Source: Dryocosmus kuriphilus (Eukaryota > Arthropoda > Insecta > Hymenoptera > Cynipidae). From it: 64,000 nt of DNA. Below the pieces are notes generated by a model. The model was given only the letters and a program-made list of their open reading frames with translations, had not been told where the DNA came from and made no database searches. The DNA is taken from assembly GCA_038277395.1 (NCBI GenBank), contig CM076191.1, forward strand, positions 92,748,822-92,812,821, given 5' to 3'. Shown here piece by piece: positions 36,558 to 47,933 of the stretch. Numbering within the stretch: the stretch's first letter is position 1; the number at the start of each line of letters is the position of its first letter. The position numbers were made by a program, and so were the translations under genes.

Positions 36558-39087
36558 ACGCGAAAATTGGAAAAGAACCGATGTATAGGCCTACAATAGG
36601 GTCAGAAAGCTTGCATGACGTCAGTAATGATAATGGGACTAGATTAATAAACTTTGCTGCTTCAAAGAACCTCGTTGTTAAAAGCACATATTTCAAGCAT
36701 AAAAATATACATAAGGCCACCTGGACATCACCAGATGGTATCACACAGAATCAGATTGATCACGTTTTAATTGACAGAAGACGTCATACAAACATTCTCG
36801 ATGTAAGATCGTACAGGGGGGCGGATTTAAATTCAGACCACTTTCTCGTGATAATGAAACTAAGATCTAGACTGGCGTTAAATAAGAAAACTAGCCCCCG
36901 AGCGCCAGCAGTACGTTTCGATATAGATAAGTTTAAAATACCAACAGAAATATTGAATTATCAAGTAAAGATTTCTAATAGTTTCGACGCTCTTCAAAAA
37001 CAGGGAGACGATAGCGATAATTGTGAGGAGGAACCGGAAACCCTGTGGGGCAATATGAAAGAGGCGATAAAGACAGCCGCGAGGAGTACTATAGGTTTAA
37101 AGAAAGTAAACAAAAGCAAACCGTGGTTCGACGAAGAGTGCAAACTATGGTTTGAAAAGCGAACAAAGGCCAAAGAAATTAGTTTACAAAATAAGTACGA
37201 TCAAACACATAAGAAGTATCTCGAGATTAGTAAAAGTACAAATAGGTTTTACAGATCCAAGAAAAGGGAGTGGGAGAAGAATAAAATACTAGCAATAGAC
37301 ACGCATAATAAGCAAAATAACCCTCGTGAGATGTACAGGGGAATCAATTTTATAAGAAAAGGCTTTCAAAGTAGAACGGAAGTAATGAGGGACGAAAATG
37401 GCAATCTAGTAGCTAATTCAACAGAAAGACTAAATTTATGGAAAAACTATTTTGATAAGCTATTGAACGTACGCGAAGCCCCCGTTGAAGTTAATCTCGG
37501 TGAAATCTACACTGCTGATCTACTAATTCATGAGCCTACTGATAAAGAAATAGAAATGGCCATAAAGAAGTTGAAAAATAACAAAGCCGCGGGCATTGAC
37601 GACCTACCGTGAGAACTGATAAAAAATGGGGGCCCTCGCCTCACAAGCCAAATTTGTAAATTAATACGCGCAATCTGGAAAACAGAACGCATACCGGAGG
37701 AATGGAATACCTCTATCATTATACCCATTTTTAAAAAAGGCGATAAAACGAGCTGTAACAATTATCGGGGAATTTCACTTATGCCTTCGTGCTATAAGAT
37801 CCTGACCAATGTAGTCTTAAGTAGACTAACGCCTTTTGCTGAGGAAATCATTGGGGATTACCAGTGTGGATTCCGCCGAAACCGTTCTACAAGCGATCAA
37901 ATGTTTACAATTAGACAACTGTTAGAAAAGAAATGGGAATTTAATGAAGCAATACATCAGCTTTTTATCGACTTCAAAAAAGCTTACGACTCTATTATAC
38001 GCGCACGAATGTACTGGATTCTGGAGTTCTTGGGCGTACCAAGGAAATTGGTTAGACTTATTGAAGTTTGCTTAAGCGGCAGTAGGGGTAGGATACGCGT
38101 AAACGGAAGTTTATCTGAAGAGTTTTTGATCCGCGATGGCCTGAAACAGGGCGATGCGCTTTCGTGCATCCTTTTCAACTTAGTTTTAGAATACGTGGTC
38201 AGAGAAGTACAAACGAATCCGTCCGGTGCTACCCTCAATGGGATAATACAAATTCTGGGATATGCAGATGATCTCGACTTACTCGGGGATGATAGAGAAA
38301 CGGTAGCTAAAAATGCGGAAATCTTGATCACAAAAGCCAAGGAAATAGGTTTAGAAGTTAGCGAATCGAAGACAAAATATTTGATCGTCGACAGATCAAG
38401 ACAAAGCAACAAAGAGGGGGATCTAATGGACGGAAATATGAAATTTGAAAGAGTTAATGAGTTTAAATACCTCGGGACTACTATAACTAGCGACAATAAC
38501 ATTAAAGCGGAAATCAACAGGCGGCTGCACGCTGGCAATCGGTGCTACTATGCAGCAAATACATTACTAAAATCGCGATCGCTATCTAGAAACATTAAAG
38601 TAAGAATTTACAAAACGATAATAATGCCGATCGTCATGTACGGGTGCGAAACGTGGGCGCTGATGAAAGGAGAGGAGAACAGGTTTAGAGTATTCGAAAA
38701 TAAAGTACTTCGAAAAACCTATGGTCCCAAAAGGGACGAAGAGACTGGTAAATGGAGAAAACTGCATAATGATGAGCTGTATGCACTCTACGGGTCAGTA
38801 AACATTAATAGAGTAATGAAAGCGCGGCAATTAAGCTGGGCGGGACATGCTGCAAGAATGGGGAACGAAAGAACAGTGGCGCAAGTTTTGAGCGGGAAAC
38901 CGATTAGTAAGATACCTCTAGGCAGACCGAGAAGCAGATGGGAGAAAAACGTAAGGGATGATCTAAAAAAGCTAGGACATGATTATTTAAACTGGTTGGA
39001 AGATGCACAGGATAGAGATGCGTGGCGGTTCTACGTAGCTGAGGCAATGAACTTCCGAGTTCGCAAAGCTACATAATAATAATAATA
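36558..39087 (+). mobile_element. RTE-type LINE copy A, 5' truncated
   Basis: The insertion is 2,530 bp between perfect 15-bp duplications. It is truncated at the 5' side inside the endonuclease (it begins at the AKIG of GDFNAKIG) and ends in a short (AAT)n tail at 39074-39087, as RTE elements do. It landed in the 3' part of the older minus-strand LINE. Confidence 0.92.
36560..39076 (+). pseudogene. RTE endonuclease-reverse transcriptase, one in-frame stop
   Basis: One frame runs from 36560 to 39076 with a single internal TGA at 37610-37612. The apurinic-type endonuclease C-terminus is recognised by NQIDHVLIDRR and NSDHFLVIMKL. RT follows, with NYRGISLMPSCYKI, CGFRRNRSTSDQ, FIDFKKAYDSI, GLKQGDALSCILFN and an intact YADDLDLLG catalytic box near 38264. 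The C-terminal region has AGHAARMGNERT and GRPRSRWEKNVRDDL. Because it is 5' truncated the protein cannot start normally, but apart from that and the one stop it is well preserved, so the insertion is fairly young. Assignment to the RTE clade rests on these motifs and the microsatellite tail. Confidence 0.88.
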
Positions 39088-39102
39088 ATTCTTTAGTCGC
39101 GA
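39088..39102. repeat. Target-site duplication, right, of RTE copy A
   Basis: ATTCTTTAGTCGCGA matches 36543-36557 exactly. Confidence 0.93.
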
Positions 39103-39213
39103 TTCTATATCTTTAATTTCCTTTAATTGGAGTCCCCTTTTGGCTTTGTTCTCTCCATTGCACCCTGCCCTTTCTCTTAATTCTTTCGACTTCTTCATCC
39201 CCTTCTCACCTTG

Positions 39214-39560
39214 TCATTTCTCAACCAAAATCCATCTTATCCTGTCACTCATGCTCTCCCCTCCTGCTTCAACCCCTGTGCATCTTTCTAACACATACTC
39301 ACTTGTCTGTAGTTCGTATCCACATACTCTGCATACACTCTCTTCTTCATTCAACCAATATCTGCATTCCCTCTTACCTTCTCCCGTTCTGAACCTCATC
39401 AGTCTATTCTAGTTGCTCTCCTTTTTCACCTTTTTCAGATATCCTGGCTCAGTTTCGTTCTTAACCACCCTATACCATCTATTACGTATATCTTAATCTT
39501 ACGATTTTTCCCCATTTTTCTTCTTCCTGCTTTACTATCAAGTCCTGCTCTGCCAGCTGT
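39214..39560 (-). pseudogene. C-terminal end of the outer LINE ORF2
   Basis: The minus strand encodes ECRYWLNEEESVCRVCGYE and then TSEYVLERC, the Cys-rich C-terminal motif common in R1/I-type LINE ORF2 proteins, with Tyr at the usual His. Upstream residues to about 39560 fit the same protein but contain stops. The preceding part of the protein lies at 44320-44679, on the far side of the RTE copy B insertion. Confidence 0.75.
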
Positions 39561-39573
39561 CATTCTTTATTTA
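39561..39573. repeat. Target-site duplication, left, of RTE copy B
   Basis: CATTCTTTATTTA, 13 bp, recurs exactly at 44261-44273 and brackets the minus-strand RTE. Confidence 0.92.
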
Positions 39574-41782
39574 TTATTATTATTACTATTATATTATTCT
39601 GTAGGTGTCTGCTCAAATAATAATTATTACTATTAATATTTAGCAGTTCGAACTCGGAAGTTCATGGCCTCATTTACCCGAAACTGCCAAGCATCCCTAT
39701 CCTGTGCTTCTTCCATCCAGTTTAAGTAATCACGTTCTAGATCTTTTAGTAGATTGTCCCTTACGTTTTTCTCCCATCTGTTTCTCGGTCTACCTAGAGG
39801 TCTCTTGCTGTTCGGTTTCCCTCTTAAAACTTGCAAGCCTGTTCTTTCGTTGCCCATTCTTGCTACAAGTCCTGCCCATCTTAATTTATCCGCTTTCATT
39901 ACTCTATTAATATTTGGTGATAGATAGCATGCAGCTCGTCATTGTGCACTTTTCTCCATTCACCAGTCTCTTCGTCCCTTTTTAAGCCATAGATTTTTCT
40001 AAGTACTTTATTTTCGAATAATCTAAACCTGTTTTCCTCTCCTTTCGTCACCGCCCACGTTTCGCACCCGTACATGATGACCGGCATTGTCATTGTTTTA
40101 TAAATTCTTACTTTGATGTTTCTAGATAGCCATCGCGATTTTAGTAACGTATTTGTTGCATAGTAGCACCCATTGTCAGCGTACAGCCGCCTATTGATTT
40201 CCACTTTTATGTTATTGTTGTTAGGTATCATAGGCGCGAGGCATTTTCACTCGTTAACCCTTTCGAATTTCATATACCCGGCCATTAGACCCCCCACTTC
40301 ATTACTTTGTTTTTTTGATCAAGATTTCTGCATTTCTAGCTACCGTTTCTTTATCATCCTCGAGTAAGGCGAGGTGATCCGCATGTCCCAGAATTTGCAT
40401 TACTCCATTTAGGGTAGCACCAGCCGGATTCGCTTGTACCTGTCTGACCATGTATTCCAAAACTAAGTTGAAAAAGATGCATGAAAGCGCGTCGCCTTGT
40501 TTCAGGCCTTCGCGGTTCGAAAACCCTTTAGATAAATTTCCGTTAACGCGTATTCTACCCCTACTGCAACTTAAGCAAACTTCGATAAGTCTAACCAATT
40601 TCCTTGGTACACCAAAGAACTCTAGAATCCAGTACATTCGTGCGCGTATAATAGAATCGTAAGCTTTTTTGAATACGATACATAGTTGATGTATTGCTTC
40701 ATTAAATTCCCATTTCTTTTCTAGCAATTGTCTAATTGTACACATTTGATTTCTTGTAGACAATAGGTAGGTACAATAATAGAGGTATTCCATTCCTCCG
40801 GTATGAGTTCTGTTTTCCAAATTGCGCGTATTAATTTATCGATTTGCCTTGTGAGGCAGAAGCCCCCATTTTTTTATTAGTTCTGACAGTAGGTCGTCGA
40901 TGCCCATGCCTTTGTTATTTTCCAACTTCTTAATGGCCACTTCAATTTCTTTATCAATAGGGTCATTAATTAGTAGTTCAGCAGTGTGAATTTCACCGAG
41001 GTTTTCTTCAGCGGGAGCTTCGCGTACGCTCAATAGATTATCGAAATAGTTTTTCCATAAATTTAGTCTCTGTCGCATCGGCTACTAGATTGCCATTTTC
41101 GTCTCTCATTACTTCCGTTCTATTTTAGAAGCCTTTCCTTATATAACTGATTCCCCTGTACATCGCACGCAGGTTATCTTGTTTATTATGCGTTTCTATT
41201 GCTAATATTTTATTCTTTTCCCACTCCTTTCTCTAGAATCTGTAAAGCCTACTTGTACCTTTACTAATCTCGAGGTACTTCTTATGTGTTTGATCTCACT
41301 TATTTTGTAAAGTAATTAATTTGGCCTTTCTTCGCTTTTCAAACCAAAGTTTGCAATCTTCGTCAAACCACGGTTTGCTTACGGTTGCTTTCTTTAAACC
41401 TATAGTACGTTTCGCGGCTATCTTGATCGCCTTTTTCATATTATCCCAAGGGTTTTCGCGTCGACCTCATAGTTATTATCGTCTCTTTGTTCTTTAAGAG
41501 CGTCGAAACTATTGCAAATCTCTACTTGATAATTTACTGTTTCTCTTGGTGTTTTAAACTTATTTCTGTTGAAACGAACTGCTGGCTCTGAGCGGCTAGC
41601 TTTTCTACTTAATGCTAGTCTAGACCTAAGTTTCACTATCACGAGAAACTGATCTGAGTTTAAATCCGCTCCCCTGTACAACCTTACATCGAGAATGCTT
41701 GTATGACATCTTCTGTCAGTTAAAACGTGATTAATCTGATTGTGGGTGATACCATCTGCTGATGTCCAAGTGACCTTATTTA

Positions 41783-43062
41783 CGAGGTCGCGTTCAAAAA
41801 GTAAGGTGAATTTTCAAATTTTGCGGGCTTCATTTTTTCATCAATTTTTGCGGTTTCAAGTGTATAGAATTTTTAGATTGTTTATGAGAGGCGTAAAGGT
41901 TAGAAGTGTTTGGTGTGATGTTCAATTTTCTGCTGTCGAAAAAACTGGATCAGAGAACTTGCCTCAAATTTTGTGTAAAAAATGGAACTAAATGCTTCAA
42001 AATACTTGAAAAGTTGACAGTGGCATACAGTGAGTCTACTTTTAGCAAAAAAATGTTTATAAGTGGTACAAGCTCTTCCAAGAAGCTCGAGAAGACACCA
42101 ATCTCGAATCTCGCTCTGGACGCCCCAGAACGTCAATAAATGATGAAAAAGTTGAAGAAGTAAAGAAGATGATGTTGGGGAATCGTCGAATCACTCTTAG
42201 AAAAGTTGCTGAAGACGTCGGCATTTCGGTTGGCCCATGCCATGCAATTTTTTCCGATGTTTTGGGCATGAAACGTGTGGCAGCGAAATTTGTTCCGAGA
42301 CTGCTTAATTCTGATCAAAAGAACCGTAGAATGAGCATCGCTCGACAGCTGTTAAATGACGTCAATAATGATCCTGATATGCTCAAAAGGGTTATAACTG
42401 GTGACGGATCATGGATATACGATTATGGCGTCGAAACCAAAGCCCACTCGTCCCAATGGAAGACACCGGAAAAGCCAAGGCCGAAAAACGCACGTCAAGT
42501 TCGATCAAATGTCAAGGTTTTGCTCACCGTTTTCTTTGATTACCGTGCCGTAGTACAACAAGAGTTCTTACCACAGGGTTGCACGGTCAATAAGGAGTAT
42601 TAGCTTGAAGTTATGCGCGGTTTGCGAGAAGCAATACGACAAAAACGTCCGGAATTGTCGAAAAACAATTCATGGCTTTTGCGTCACGGCAATGCACCTG
42701 CTCACTCATCGTTGCTTGTGCGGGACTTTTTGGCCAAAACAAAGCCACAATCATGCGTCAGCTACCATATTCACTGGATTTGGCTCCTCGCGACTTTTTC
42801 CTGTTCCCAAAACTGAAGAGACCCATGAAAGGACGGAGATTTGCAACGATTGAGGAGATAAAGAATGCATCGTTGGAAGAGCTCAAGGCTATACCAAAAA
42901 GTGCTTATTAGAAGTGCTTCGAAGATTGGAAAAAAGCGTTGGCACAAGTGTGTTATATCTAAGTGTGGTTACTTTGAAGGAGGCAACGTAATAGTTGATG
43001 ATGAATAAATAAATATTTTTTTGTTGAAATTAAAAGTCACCTTACTTTTTGAACACACCCTG
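41783..43062 (+). mobile_element. mariner element inserted in RTE copy B
   Basis: The ends are inverted repeats. The left end begins CGAGGTCGCGTTCAAAAAGT and continues AAGGTGA; the complement of the right end begins CAGGGTGTGTTCAAAAAGT and also continues AAGGTGA. TA flanks both sides (41781-41782 and 43063-43064). At 1,280 bp it has the full mariner length. The RTE sequence is continuous across the removed element, which dates the mariner as the youngest layer of the stack. Confidence 0.93.
41885..42985 (+). pseudogene. mariner transposase, broken (second copy, different subfamily)
   Basis: The DNA-binding half lies at about 41885-42300, with a frame change near 42139. The catalytic half has the first Asp in TGDGSWIYDYGVETK (about 42400-42445). 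An in-frame TAG follows at 42601-42603, then LREAIRQKRPEL and HGNAPAHSS, in which the second catalytic Asp is Gly. A frameshift at about 42740 leads to PYSLDLAPRDFFLFPKLKRP, carrying the third Asp. A further TAG is at 42909-42911. The TIRs and protein differ from the 5850-6931 mariner, so these are two families. Confidence 0.9.
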
Positions 43063-44260
43063 TATATTTTTGTACTTAAAATATGTGCTTTTGACAGCGA
43101 GGTTGTTTGAAGCTGCAAAGTTTATTACTCTAGTTCCATTATCATTACTGACGTCACGGAACCTTTCTGACGCTATTGTAGGCCTACACATCGGTTCTTT
43201 TCCAATTTTCGCGTTAAAATCTCCCAATACTATTTTTGCGTCAAAAGTCGGGAACTTAAAACTTGTTCGATTGTTTCGTAAAATAGATCTTTAGTATCTT
43301 CGTCTTTGTCCACGGTGGGACAGTGCACGTTGATTAGCACGTGTTTGCAGACATTACCCTTTAGTATAATGTATGATAACCGGTTGTTAATAAATTGTAT
43401 ATCGATAACCACTTGCGTCAATCGTCTATTAATAAGAAAACTGGTCCCAGTTTGCGCCCTTTAACTCCCCCGAAGTAAAAGGTGTAATTATGCTTAGAAG
43501 TCGATTCGCGCTCGCCCGGCCAGCACGTTTCTTGAAGTGCTATTATGTCGATACCGAATCTCTTTGCTATCTCAATGAGTTAACCAAATCCGCCAGTATT
43601 TAGACTACGAGCATTCAGAGTTCCCAGCTTTAAAATTTTTTTTTCTACTTCTTTGATTTGGAAGTTGGCCATGACAGTTTCAAGAACATCCGGACGTTAG
43701 AGATCCAGTTCCGATCGCAGGTGAGCCCACCGTCCCAAGAGTGATAACCCCATATCTACCTAGGTCTAAGTATGGGGCTTTCCGACTTTGACAAGAACCG
43801 TGTAAATTTGCCGTCAGACACATTACAGTTTCATCCTTGTTTCTTAACGTCTCCCTGCAAGACAGTGCGCCACACTAACATCAGTACCACGTTGACCCTA
43901 TAGGTGAATCATTTCACACATCCCTTTCAGACAGTGTGATCGCTGTAGTGGTCAATGGAGCAGCAGGATTTTTCCTTTGCAAGATTTTTGGTTTTGTTTC
44001 GAGTAATGTTTCTAGGTGGATACACGACGCGCCACGGTCCAACAGAACCTACCTATCGCGTATGGACGCGAACGGGTAAGTTCTCCCAGAGCCTGGCTGT
44101 CATGTATTTTCTACCAGGTAGCCTCACCACACCCACGGCTGGTTCCTTTCGGCTGTCCGCGACTCCTCATTCTCGTATTCGCAGTTAACCTCAGGGGCAG
44201 CTCCTGTATCCGCAGCCTGAGGACGCGCTATGTAGTGGTGATAGGCCCCACCGAAAAGGA

Positions 44261-44273
44261 CATTCTTTATTTA
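44261..44273. repeat. Target-site duplication, right, of RTE copy B
   Basis: CATTCTTTATTTA matches 39561-39573 exactly. Confidence 0.92.
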
Positions 44274-46880
44274 CCTCCTTTAATCCACATTCTCTTCTCA
44301 CATGTAATCTACCCTCCTCCTATCTCGATCGTTCCGTTTCACCCCTCTCTTCTTTAATTTGGATTCCCCTAAGAAATTCTTGAGCTTTCTTACTTATCTC
44401 ACCCCTTTCTAGCTCTTCTTCAAAATTCCATGCTCTTTTTAGTTGTCTTATTACGATTTCTTCTCTACTCAATTCTTCTCTCAACATATATCCAGGGCAG
44501 TTCCAACTCACTGTCATAACCCATCTTAAAAATCTTTCCTGTGGACTCTCTACCCCTTTGTACTCCCTCCAATCCCAGATTTCTAGTCCATAGCTTAGGA
44601 CTGACCACACTAACACGTCAAACGTCCACACACTCTTCTTCCAATCATCTTTGAATCTTGTTTTGCCTATATCCGACACTTGTCCTATTTTCTTACTCGC
44701 GCTCTCAAACCTCTTTCTTACCTGCAGCTCAATTCCTCCTCCAGATTTAAACCAAAAAACATAGATAACAGAACTCCTCCACGAGTTCTACAGTCTCACC
44801 ATTCACCTTCCATTCGTACTCCATTTTGCTTCTCCTATTTCTGAAACATACCATTTTGTTCTTACCTGCATTTACCGTTAGATCCTTCTCTCTCACTTAT
44901 TCTTCAAAAACTCTCATCATTAAGTTCATCCCACCTTCATCTTCCGCTAACCAGGCTCTTTCGTCCCCATACGCCAAAGAACATATTTTAATATTACTTA
45001 GTACAGAACCTCCCTTACGCCTCCATTCTAGTTTCTCATTTAAGTCTGCTAACAGGATTCTAAATAGAAGCGGACTGAGTGGGCAATCTTGCCTTACTCC
45101 TCTTCCTATACAGAACGTCTCTCCTTTTTGTGCTTCTACTCTCATGCTTAATCTGGTTTTTACAAAAATTTTCATAATCCTATCCACTAGCCCTTTGTCC
45201 ACTCCCCTCTCTTCCAGAGTATTCCAGAGCACTCTCCTTTTTACAGAATCAAACGCTGCCTAAAAATCCAGAAACAGAGTAAACAACTTGCCCTTCTTCC
45301 TCCCTAAATTCCTATTCACCAGGTAATTAAGTACGAATACATTGTCAGTATTGACCATCCCTTTCTTGAAACCCGTCTGGTTATGTGGAATAATCCCTTT
45401 ATCCTCCCCCTACCTTTCTAAACTCTTCTTTATTATTTTTGCGTAAATTTTGTACCCTAATGGCATAAGTGTGGCTCCTCTGCACTCATCTACCTTTTTA
45501 CCCTCCTCTTTCTTAATTAATGGTACTAGCAAACCCGTCCTCTACTCTTTTGGCCACCCTTATCCCTTCCAGACCTTATTGCATATTCTCCTCATCACTG
45601 TCTCTACCCCATCTCCTCCATATTTATGGGCCTCGTACTCTATGCCGTCCTGTCCTATAGCCTTATCTCTTTTCAGCCTTTTTATTGACTCTTTCACCTC
45701 TTCTCTACTTATCTCATTTCCGACGTCCTCCTACCCCTTCCATGCCTTCCTACCTTCCTCCTCTTCCTCCTCTCTCCCAGTTTACCACTTCCCATTCTCT
45801 ACCTTCCTTATCTGCTTTCTCAACCTCTTCCTTATACTTGTTTCTCTTCTCCTGTCTCTTCTCGTTCAATAAACTTTCATGCAATCTTTTCTTTTTATTA
45901 TATTTTCTTTTCTCGAACTCTCCTTTTTTCAACATTTTGGAAAATTCCTTTTTTTCTTTACTCTCCCTACATTCCGCATACCAACATCCGCTCTTTTCCC
46001 TCTTCCTGCTACACTTGTGGCATTAGCTCTCCCTTATCTTCTCTATCCTTTCCCTAAAATTCGCTAACAGCCTATCCAGATCTTCCTCTTGTGTACTCTC
46101 TTTTTCCCCTCTACTATGCCTCCATCCTGCGCTACTCAGAGTGTCGATTACCGGAAAATGTTCCGATCTTATCTCATATCCTACTTTCATTCTATATATA
46201 AACGTTCTTATCCTTTCTTCTGCCAGGATGTAATCAATCACCGTTTCTCCTTTTCCTACGTACGTCAAGTCCCCATCTTAATAAGCCCTTGTATTTCCGT
46301 TATATACGAACCATCCTGCCTCTCTAACCATATTCAAGAGTATTTGCCCTCTATCTATTTCTCGGTGTTTCGAATTTCTTCAAAAAGTTTTAGTTTCTTC
46401 GTCTAAGAATTCTCCCCCTAATTCCCCTGTCCATGCGCTTAAATCTCCTATTAACACCAACTCTTCTGTATTTTCCTCCATTTTATGCCCCTCCAATTCT
46501 TTATTACTTTCCACCCATTCTCTTCTTCTCTCCTTCTGTATACGCAAACCACGTCCACTTTTACCCTTCTCACCTTCATTCTCCTAGACATAGTATTCTC
46601 CAGATCTGTCTCTCTCTGTCCCCTTTTCTCTTCTGTTACCAATTCTTTCCTCACCCCTGAGACCATACCTCCCATTCCCCATCCCATCTCCTGTTCCGTT
46701 GTTGCTTCTTGCACTGTCCTAATGTACACTTTTGGTCAATTTCTTTTAAGACCCTCCATTTCTTCGCATTTAACCATATTCCGCTGATGATTATTATGTC
46801 CCATTCATTTAACTTATCCCAAAAACCTCTATCTTTATCTTTTAACTCTAAAACATTCCAAGACATTACTCTCACCCCCT
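44274..46880 (-). pseudogene. Outer LINE ORF2: endonuclease and reverse transcriptase, degenerate
   Basis: Read leftward from 46875: RVMSWNVLELKDKDRGFW and DIIIISGIWL mark the apurinic-type endonuclease start, and YVGKGETVIDYILAEE (about 46265) its C-terminal part. The RT follows, with LFLDF-AAFDSVK near 45260 (interrupted by a stop), GRGVRQDCPLSPLLF at about 45110, and LAYGDERAWLAED at about 44990, where the YADD box is damaged to YGDE. The thumb-like region ends at 44320 (VLSYGLEIWDWREY). The rest of the protein is displaced to 39560-39214. Many stops and frameshifts show this is an old copy. Confidence 0.78.
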
Positions 46881-46959
46881 TTTTACTCTCTCCTTCTCTT
46901 CATCCTGCCTTCTCCCTCTTATCTCGTTCGCGAACCCCGTCAATTCCACTCTGTTCTTA

Positions 46960-47933
46960 GTCACCTCTGCTTCCCTTCTTCCTTGTGACCATTATCTTAC
47001 TTTCAACTCCTCGCTGTCTTCGTCCCATATCCACACTGTCTCATTTACCCACAATATGCCTCTCCCAATCTTAACTCTATTCCCTCTCTTCCTCTCCTCC
47101 CATGACCTCTCTTCTACTTGTCATCTTTTCTTCCTCTCCCTTCATGCCATAACCTCATCAATTCTTTCATTTTTTCCTCTAAGGAGAAACATTCTTTTTC
47201 GTCATGAACTTTCTCTTCTCTATATCAATCCTCAGTTAGAACACGTAAACCCATGCTTTTCCTCCTGTCTTGCTGCCAACACCCTTTATTTCCTTCACCC
47301 TGACCTGTGCTCCTATGTCTCTCATAAGTTGCTCTACCTACTGCTTTTCCGTCTCGCTTTCTACTTGCATTCCCTTAACAACTATATTTCTCCTTTTCTT
47401 TCCGCCCTCTCCGTTTTACTTTCTAACCAACGTAACCTATGTCTCAATCTCTTATTCTCCTCTCTCGTGTTCACACCTCCATCTTTCCCGTCCCATCTCT
47501 CTTCTTCTTCACGTTCACCTCTGCATTCTAAGTTACGGACCCTCTCTTCCAATTGGCCTATTTCCTTTCTCCTTTCTTCTTCACTTTTTCTTTGTCTGTC
47601 CTCCATATTCTCTAATTATTTCCAAACTTTCTCTTTCTCCTCTTTCCAGCAAGTTCCCTACTTCTTCCATTTCTCTTTCCCCGTCAGGACCACCTCGTCT
47701 ATTTTCCTACCCAGTTTCTTTACTTCCGCTACCCCCCTGCACGTTTCCTCGCTTAATGGTCTAATCAGACTTTTAATTGTGTTCTCCATACCTGTATCGA
47801 ACCTCTCTCCCTCTTCACTGCTTGCCTCACTTGCCCCCTTCCTTTCGCTCATTGCATTACTCGTTTCCGACCTCGAGTTCACCTCGTCAGTGTCCTTACC
47901 CGACTCGCGTTGCCCTCTGGCATTATTTGTCAC
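46960..47933 (-). pseudogene. Outer LINE ORF1, coiled-coil protein, degenerate
   Basis: The minus strand from 47933 encodes a hydrophilic, Glu/Lys/Arg-rich protein (SERKGASEASSEEGERF, then KEIGQLEERVRNLE and ENKRLRHRLRWLESK). The heptad-like spacing suggests a coiled coil, as in many LINE ORF1 proteins. It is broken by stops near 47650 and below 47382. No CCHC knuckles are visible. The plus-strand open frames here, rich in Leu, Ser and Phe, are complements of this purine-rich gene. Confidence 0.6.

Larger units (their letters stand above)
39633..43672 (-). pseudogene. RTE ORF, copy B (many breaks, mariner inside)
   Basis: Read from 43672 leftward, the protein opens ATG GCC AAC TTC (MANFQIKEV) and then LGTLNARSLN and IDIIALQETCW, typical of the endonuclease N-terminus. 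GDFNAKIG follows at about 43225. The mariner sits at 41783-43062, after which GADLNSDQFLVIVKL continues. The RT part (40820-40302) has lost the NYRGI-to-FRRNRST segment, and its catalytic YADD reads HADH. The C-terminal pieces are at 40231-39899 and 39899-39633 (GRPRNRWEKNVRDNL). Stops and frameshifts occur throughout. It cannot supply RT activity. Confidence 0.88.
39574..44260 (-). mobile_element. RTE-type LINE copy B (near full length), split by a mariner
   Basis: This is a minus-strand insertion between perfect 13-bp duplications. Without the 1,282 bp of mariner plus TA duplication it is about 3.4 kb. The 3' tail is an AT-rich (ATT)n microsatellite at 39574-39640. About 590 bp upstream of the ORF start (43673-44260) is its 5' untranslated region. 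It is the same family as copy A but older, with many frame breaks. Confidence 0.9.

Noticed and set aside
39140..39412. Plus-strand 90-codon open frame next to RTE copy A
   Set aside because: It is antisense to the LINE C-terminal Cys motif on the minus strand.
43955..44357. Plus-strand open frames near the 5' end of RTE copy B
   Set aside because: They lie mostly in the antisense of the RTE 5' untranslated region, partly run into the flanking LINE, and show no domain.
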